Shown here piece after piece: positions 58,631 to 64,000 of a DNA stretch of 64,000 nucleotides. Below the pieces are notes generated by a model. The model was not told the DNA's origin. It made no database searches and saw nothing but the letters and a program-made list of their open reading frames with translations. The number at the start of each line of letters is the position of its first letter. Within the stretch, counting starts at the first letter, position 1. The translations under genes and the position numbers were made by a program. This DNA comes from Epiperipatus broadwayi (Eukaryota > Onychophora > Udeonychophora > Euonychophora > Peripatidae), in the NCBI GenBank assembly GCA_028023455.1, contig JAQFVV010006256.1, positions 806,001 through 870,000 of the forward strand, given 5' to 3'.

Positions 58631-60480
58631 ATGGCCACCGCCCCTAGCGGCAAAAATGTGCAAAAACATAATTCACTAAAACAAAAATCTTCAAAACTTC
58701 CAAAAATGTTAACTAAATTAAATTCCAAAGAAACTTTCAGCAGAGAATCTATTTCAGGATCTCCATCCCCAAACCCTCTGGAATTTCCTCCCCTACAGGG
58801 TGAAACTTGCCCCATCAAAGGCAAGAAGCAATTCTAAAAAAGTAATCTCACCAATCATAATGTTGCTCCAAACAAAATTGGGAGCATTAAAAATTCCTCT
58901 ACTATAAGGGGTAAAAACAGCCTGCTACACCTAAGGTTAATACAGAAACCTCAGCCAACTCTGATTTCTCAAAAAATCTAACACACAATAACTACTCCAA
59001 AGATGATGCTACTCATAATTCCCATGAGCGCAAGCAAGTCTGCCAACATTACTCCCACTATTATCAGTCACACTATAAAGCAACCCCTTATTAAAAATCC
59101 ATCACCACAGCAAGTCTGCTAATTCCTATGCTCAGGCTGCATCCAGCATCACACCAAAAAATCCTAATAGAACCACATCACAAACACACCAAGCTGAGCT
59201 CCTTCAAAATCTGTGGGGCCTTGATGAGGACAATCCGAACAATCATGATTCAGCCACCTCTGCAACCTTCATTCCCACTAAACAACTCACATTAGAGAAT
59301 CACATGGTTATCTCAGAACAATTTAACCAAACAGTTCCACCGCTTTTCTCAAGTCACTTCGTTGCTACCAGAGTGACAGCTCTGTCATTCTGGCAGTTAC
59401 AGATCTACAAGTGGACTCCATAAATTTCCAACACAGCAGCTCTGTGACCTTATCAAACTCAACAATCTAACTGATAATATACATAAAATCCTCACCCTTT
59501 CTAATGACCGATACATGGCAAGACAAGCCTTCAAAAACAGATTCAAATTTTTACACCATATGTTCATGGTTCCAATAGACACCAATAGACCATCCATACT
59601 TAAGGGCTTCATCAAAAACTGTGACATAGGTATGCAGAGGCAGCACCTACAGAAATATCTCGAGGCATTTGAACAAGTTATTTCATTTGAGTACCTTAGG
59701 GATCCTCTCATTAATGGTCTCACCTTCACCAACACAGCCTTACTTCAATTCATCCTTTAAAAAGGTCTCTCTCCTGAAAGCATTCCCACAACAATAACAG
59801 CCGAACTAGCACCTTTGGTCATCTCAAGGGGATGAGGCCACAATGTTTCACCTGCAAAGACCACAACCACCTCATTCGCGACTGCCCTCAAAAGAATAAA
59901 TGCAACTCTTGCCAGAAAAAAGGGCCTAAATCACATCTGTGCTCTGCACAGCCCCAATAAATATGAAATTCCTCTTTCAGCTAACCTCTCACCTCCACCT
60001 TACTTCAATTCACCCTTACAGCATTTGGCCACCCTCTCACCTTTCAGTAAGATTCCAGCTTCCTCTAGGCCACATAATTCTGATCTCACTCACAGCCCAC
60101 CATACTAAGTTACAGCTCACCCACAGGTCCCTCTTTCCTTAATGGACATAAATACTTATTCAAACTCAGAAATCATTCTGTCTGAGTCTACCAACTCTGG
60201 CCCTTCCACCACTAACAAGAAACATCAGAAGCATGCTCGCCCTAACCCATCAGATAGTGATACCAACTTTGACAGGCAGATTTCCATTCTTGATCTTCCC
60301 AGTAAAACCATAATGGATCCTTTTCCTAAACCAAGGACAAGTCTCAGAAATTCAGAATGCACAAAGAAAAAAAGAATTCTTTCAGAAAAAATTATCTGAC
60401 TTCAGCCTGAGCCTCGTCAGCTTCCTCCCTTCGCACTCTCTCACCTTCCTCTGCTGAAATTTTCTCAGACAGGGGTTCAT
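58631..60480 (+). pseudogene. LINE ORF1 (zinc-knuckle, gag-like), frameshifted
   Basis: Nucleic-acid-binding ORF1 protein. It starts MATAPSGKNVQKHNSLKQKS at 58,631, a basic Ser/Lys/Pro-rich leader. A stop at 58,835 and later frame changes break it. A folded block at about 59,515-59,760 (RYMARQAFKNRFKFLHHMF...EQVISFEYLRDP) may be the RNA-binding domain. At 59,844-59,942, in yet another frame, are two zinc knuckles: CFTCKDHNHLIRDC (CX2CX4HX4C) and a diverged CNSCQKKGPKSHLC. A Ser/Pro/Thr-rich C-terminal part follows (60,142-60,399). Relatives package element RNA with this protein. Three or more shifts mean no intact product. Confidence 0.7.
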
Positions 60481-60505
60481 CAAGTGACATCAAGAATGAA
60501 TCATT

Positions 60506-61300
60506 GTGCAATTCTGGCAGGAGAATCAAGAACTGTACTCTTTGTATTCCCCCCAACACAGCTCATCCTCGCTCACCATAAAAAATTTCCAAATTCCTAC
60601 TGTTTTCTGCATTCCTTATGTCCATATCTTGAGGTCACATATGCTTATCTCTGTTGTCAGTTTAAACATTCGGGGCCTTAATTCAATCCATAGGCTCTTC
60701 ACTCTCAAACGTTGGTTTGAACTCAACTCTCCCAACATCCTCTTCCTTGCTAAAACTAAACTCTCCACTCACTTCAACCACAGGATTTACTCCACTTTGT
60801 CCACCTTTGGTCATTTCAAGTTTTCTACCACCCTGACTTCTGTTGGATGAGTCACCATCCTCATTAATAAATTTGCCCCTCCTTCTACCTTTTCCATCAT
60901 ACATATTGACACTCATTCTATCATCTTGGAGGTGCAATTTGGGTGATTCAGAAGTTTCATGATTTATTCATATCTGCCCTCCAATGACAATAAGACCCTC
61001 ATTAAATCTATAATTCACCGAATCAACAATATCACAACTTCCTCCTCTCTTCCCATTCTTCTTCTGGGTGACTTCAATATGGGCTACCAGTCCTTCATGA
61101 ACAAATATCTGCATCTCTTTTCCAGGAGCTTAATGTGTAACCAGAGCTTTTTCTCAGACCATGCCTACTCTTTTTACACTCGTAAGCATCAGACCCTCAT
61201 TGATCTAACATTCTACTCTCCTGATCTCCATTTCATGATTGAATCGGCCCAACTCCACACCATACCTTTTTCAGATCACAGTCCACCTCTCCCTTGACAT
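60506..61300 (+). pseudogene. LINE ORF2, APE-type endonuclease domain
   Basis: The single frame 60,506-61,297 is interrupted by only two TGA codons, at about 60,848 and 60,943. VVSLNIRGLNS (about 60,655) is the first APE motif. NILFLAKTKLS corresponds to FLQETKL, so the catalytic Glu is Lys here. LLLGDFNM (about 61,062) keeps Asp and Asn. SDHAYSFYT and later PFSDHSPP keep the SDH motif. Both TGA codons may come from CGA by CpG deamination (inference). In active relatives the domain nicks target DNA for target-primed reverse transcription. Here the Glu change and stops should abolish it. Confidence 0.75.
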
Positions 61301-61514
61301 TAACTCTGGCCCTCCAATAAACCTTGGCCTCAGAAGAACAATAAGATTCCTCAACAAATAAAATACACCTATAGCACTGATTTCAGAAATTTATATATAC
61401 CTCCATAAAATCAATATCCTTCAAATGGAGCCCATCTCTGCATGGTTTGCATTTGTGGAAATCCTGTAAGCTGCCATCCACAAATACACCTGAAATTCCT
61501 GAGGGCAACTCAAG

Positions 61515-63482
61515 TTGCTGGCTTCCATGGACAAAATTTCAGAGCAACTAAATGATCAGGAGAGTGGGCCATTAGACATTAGCACCATCATTCAACTGAA
61601 ACTTCAATACTACGATGCTCAAAAGGCCTTGGCTGAGTACATCTCAGTCAAACGCATCCAAAGGTATGTGGGGAATCAGCATTGTTGGACCAGAAGTTAC
61701 CTGGGGTGGGCTCTTGGTTCCCACAGGAAGCAAACCACCCCCTCATCCATCACAATCAGCAACAAATTCTACATAGGTCAGGAATTGCTCCTTCATTTGA
61801 GAAACCATTACAAGCACATGCTTTTCAAAGCTGACAACCCTCCTTTCACTATGCTATCAACTTGAATGTTGGTTCTGATCCTGGCATCACCCAGGCCATG
61901 CTACTTAACAAACTGAAAAGCTTTCCTGACCATGTCCACCCTGGTCCTCATGCTATCTCCAAGTTTCTTCTTCTCCACCTAAGTCAGTTCACCATCCCCA
62001 TTACTGTCAACATGATCAAGAAGCTGGCCTCAGGTGCTTACATCATTGAGGGTCTCTATCCGGTAACATTAGTCCCTTTCCTTAAGAAAGATCGGCCACC
62101 TACTGAGCTTAAAAGTCTTAGGCCCAGTTCAATGACCCCTCTGCTCATAAAACTGATTGAGTCTACCATTAAAGAGTCACTAGAACAATCCATACTTCCT
62201 GCCCTTTCTGCCTCACAGTTTGCTTGTAAAGAGTGCTCCACTCTTGGGGCTGCCACACTCTTTAAAATAACTACCGAGCATGTTATACGGTCTCGAAATA
62301 GCAGGCCCATTGCTGTCCAACTAGACATCCAGGCAGCCTTTGACTCTGTTAGGGTCAACCTGCTCCTTGGTGTCCTCAGAAACCTGAATATCCCAGAGTC
62401 CATTCTGTCCATCCTCCACAATCTCCTATCCAACAGAGAAATCCTAGTTAGCTGGATGGGAAAGTTGCCCTGGCTTTACACCCAACATATTCATCTCTCA
62501 AGGCTCTCCGCTGAGCACTTTGTTGTTCATTGCATTTCTGAATCCCCTCTTGCTCAGGCTAGAACATGACCTCCCTGGCATCTTCATTCATGCACTGAGC
62601 AAAAGCATCAAATGCCTTGCTTGTGTAGATGATGTGGTTGTCTTCCTTCCCTCAACTGATCTCATTTCCAGGCTTCAACAGATCCTCTCCTGGTACTCCA
62701 ATACATACTGGTTGAAATTTAGCAGTGATAAATCAGCAGCCTGGCAACTTTCAACTGGTAAACAAATCCCTTCCACCTTCAATGCCAAGCCACACAACTT
62801 CCTCAGATTTCCCCTCATGCTGTCTCCTAGGGACATGAGAGTTCGGACCCAAATCACACTCTATCAAAGCATATCATCCACCATCAATGCTATCACAGGC
62901 ATCTACCTCTCCCTTTATGGGAAAGTCACCCTCCTCAATCTTCTAGTGTTTCCTAAAATAGCATACTACCTCCCCATTGTTCTACCTACACATTCCTTTA
63001 TATCCAAAATCAACTCCCTTTGCACCCGTTTTCTCTGGGGAAGAAAGGTGGTGGCCATTAGCCTAAAAAGAACTTGTTTTCCTAAAAACCTCAATGGGTT
63101 GAGCCTGCACTCCATCAACACTCTTCTGATCCAGAAATCTCACATTATCCTCACACTCCTTAGTCACTTCCCTGCCAATCTTGTGCATATCATTATCACA
63201 CCCACTGACACTCCTCCTCCCAATGGCAGGCCTAGGTCATGGACCTCGCTTATTGCCAACATCCTACAAAAGGCTGGCTTTGCTATACCATCCATCAACA
63301 GCAAACTAAAGTACTGGGAGGTTTTCAACCAGATTGCAGACTTCTCCAATGTGTCCCCTACCTTCCTCGGACTTACCAATGCTCAACTAATCTGCAAATT
63401 CAAAAGATGGTCCCTTGAAGCAAAATTCCTTGATTTTCTTCTCAAAATAAATCTTCACTCCCCACGAATCAATTTTTGGTGA
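61515..63482 (+). pseudogene. LINE ORF2, reverse transcriptase domain
   Basis: The linker (61,515-61,850) includes WTRSYLGWALGSHRKQ. A shift near 61,850 leads into TLVPFLKKDRPPTELKSLRP, the RT fingers. AVQLDIQAAFDSVRVN (about 62,318-62,360) is motif A. A second shift near 62,460 gives FISQGSPLSTLLF, motif B (RQGDPLSPLLF in relatives). LACVDDVVVF (about 62,620-62,645) is motif C as CVDD instead of the usual YADD or FADD, with both Asp kept. The C-terminal half has PKIAYYLPIVLP and TRFLWGRK...GLSLHSIN, typical of L1/Tx1. It is otherwise well preserved, suggesting recent loss of activity. Confidence 0.8.
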
Positions 63483-63877
63483 ACCGTAGGGGTTTCACCA
63501 AGATCTCTCCCATATGCCAGCTTTGTAAAACTGACAATGAAACCATCCAGCACTTCCTAATTAAATGTCCTTTTCTGCTTGGCATGAGAAATGTCATCAA
63601 CTCCTACCTTTCTTCGCACAGAAATACCATCTTAAACCTCCAAGAATCTATAGAAACAGGGGTATTTGCAATCATTAGACTGTCAATTTTTCTCATTTAT
63701 GCTCTCTGGTTGTTCCGATGTGCCATCATCCTTGACCAGAGAATACTTTCAGTAAATCAAAAGCTCTTGGACTTAATTCATACTCTCAAAACCCGAGACA
63801 CCAAACTAGCTTCATATCCACTCCTCACAGACACTTGGACAATCCTCCAACTCCCATCCTCTCAGCCTCTGCCATAG
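63476..63877 (+). pseudogene. LINE ORF2 C-terminal zinc-finger segment
   Basis: After one more frame change at about 63,480 the protein continues GFTKISPICQLCKTDNETIQ and HFLIKCPFL. This forms C-X2-C-X8-H-X4-C, the C-terminal knuckle of L1/Tx1-type ORF2. The reading frame then runs to a stop at 63,875-63,877. The remaining 120 bases are C-rich 3' UTR leading out of the window. Confidence 0.75.
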
Positions 63878-64000
63878 GACTCAATCACAAAGACATGCTC
63901 TTCAAGCCAGCCTGAACTACACACCAATTCCCCTCTCCACTTCCCATTCCCTTTTACATGTATCCTCCCCTCTTACCATTTTGTTCCTGAAATTTCATTT

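Larger units (their letters stand above)
58100..64000 (+). mobile_element. Tx1/L1-like LINE, near full length, runs off the window
   Basis: A GC-richer element in 70-75% AT flanks. It has a 5' leader (about 58,100-58,630), a zinc-knuckle ORF1, an ORF2 with APE endonuclease, RT and a C-terminal CX2CX8HX4C finger, and a 3' UTR continuing past 63,878 to the window end. This order, with zinc knuckles in ORF1 and the FLWG...GLSLH region after RT, fits the Tx1 branch of the L1 group. Five or more frame disruptions make it non-autonomous. The start at 58,100 is a guess from composition. No 3' tail or target duplication can be seen inside the window. Confidence 0.75.

Noticed and set aside
59397-59735. 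112-codon minus frame over LINE ORF1
   Set aside because: Antisense shadow of the GC-richer LINE; the plus strand holds the recognisable domains.
1-64000. CRISPR arrays, operons, bacterial promoters or riboswitches
   Set aside because: None seen. The window is eukaryotic, and the repeats are transposons and a satellite-like array.

Overview
The window is metazoan nuclear DNA and looks like an invertebrate. It is very AT-rich, has no prokaryotic gene layout and no long host reading frame. It carries several eukaryotic transposon classes: RTE-like and Tx1/L1-like non-LTR retrotransposons, a Penelope-like element, a mariner, foldback elements and a satellite-like array. CpG is scarce, and some repeat pairs differ by TpG/CpA against CpG, which fits past CpG methylation. 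I cannot name the species.

Layout. 1-7.5 kb: AT-rich DNA with two decayed non-LTR reverse transcriptase (RT) fossils, 1.73-2.34 kb on minus and 4.7-6.05 kb on plus. 7.5-19 kb: mostly featureless, with one short hairpin copy of the repeat family described below. 19.1-21.2 kb: a tandem direct repeat followed by a broken Penelope-like RT plus GIY-YIG remnant, itself split by another family copy. 22-29 kb: AT-rich with a small inverted repeat. 29.1-35.8 kb: a zone that keeps more CpG, with CCAAT/TATA-like sites, a well-formed short intron and short candidate first exons. 37-45 kb: foldback elements, diverged direct repeats, and a tandem array at 43.96-45.02 kb. 46-55.2 kb: several copies of the main family, nested in an RTE-like LINE, a mariner and another LINE. 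55.4-56.5 kb: a speculative two-exon host gene on minus. 56.97-57.69 kb: a 5'-truncated RTE 3' end on minus. 58.1-64 kb: a nearly full-length but inactivated Tx1/L1-like LINE, much richer in GC than its surroundings.

The main discovery candidate is a repeat family with about 460-nt units at 7.5, 20.4, 42.1, 46.3, 49.5, 53.0 and 54.8 kb. Its centre folds as a minimal type I hammerhead self-cleaving ribozyme: core CUGANGA...GAAA...GUC, a two-pair helix III, and an 11-bp helix I with an internal loop. Four copies keep every core base, and helix II shows paired changes (GGC/GCC against AGC/GCU). Five loci have target-site duplications of 10-14 bp. Three loci hold the ribozyme twice, head to head: an inverted unit, often partial, followed by a direct unit. 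This resembles Penelope pseudo-LTRs and the hammerhead retrozymes of animals. One oddity is an A-A apposition at positions 10.1/11.1, normally G-C, so activity must be tested.

All calls come from reading the sequence and from remembered family motifs. No database search was made.
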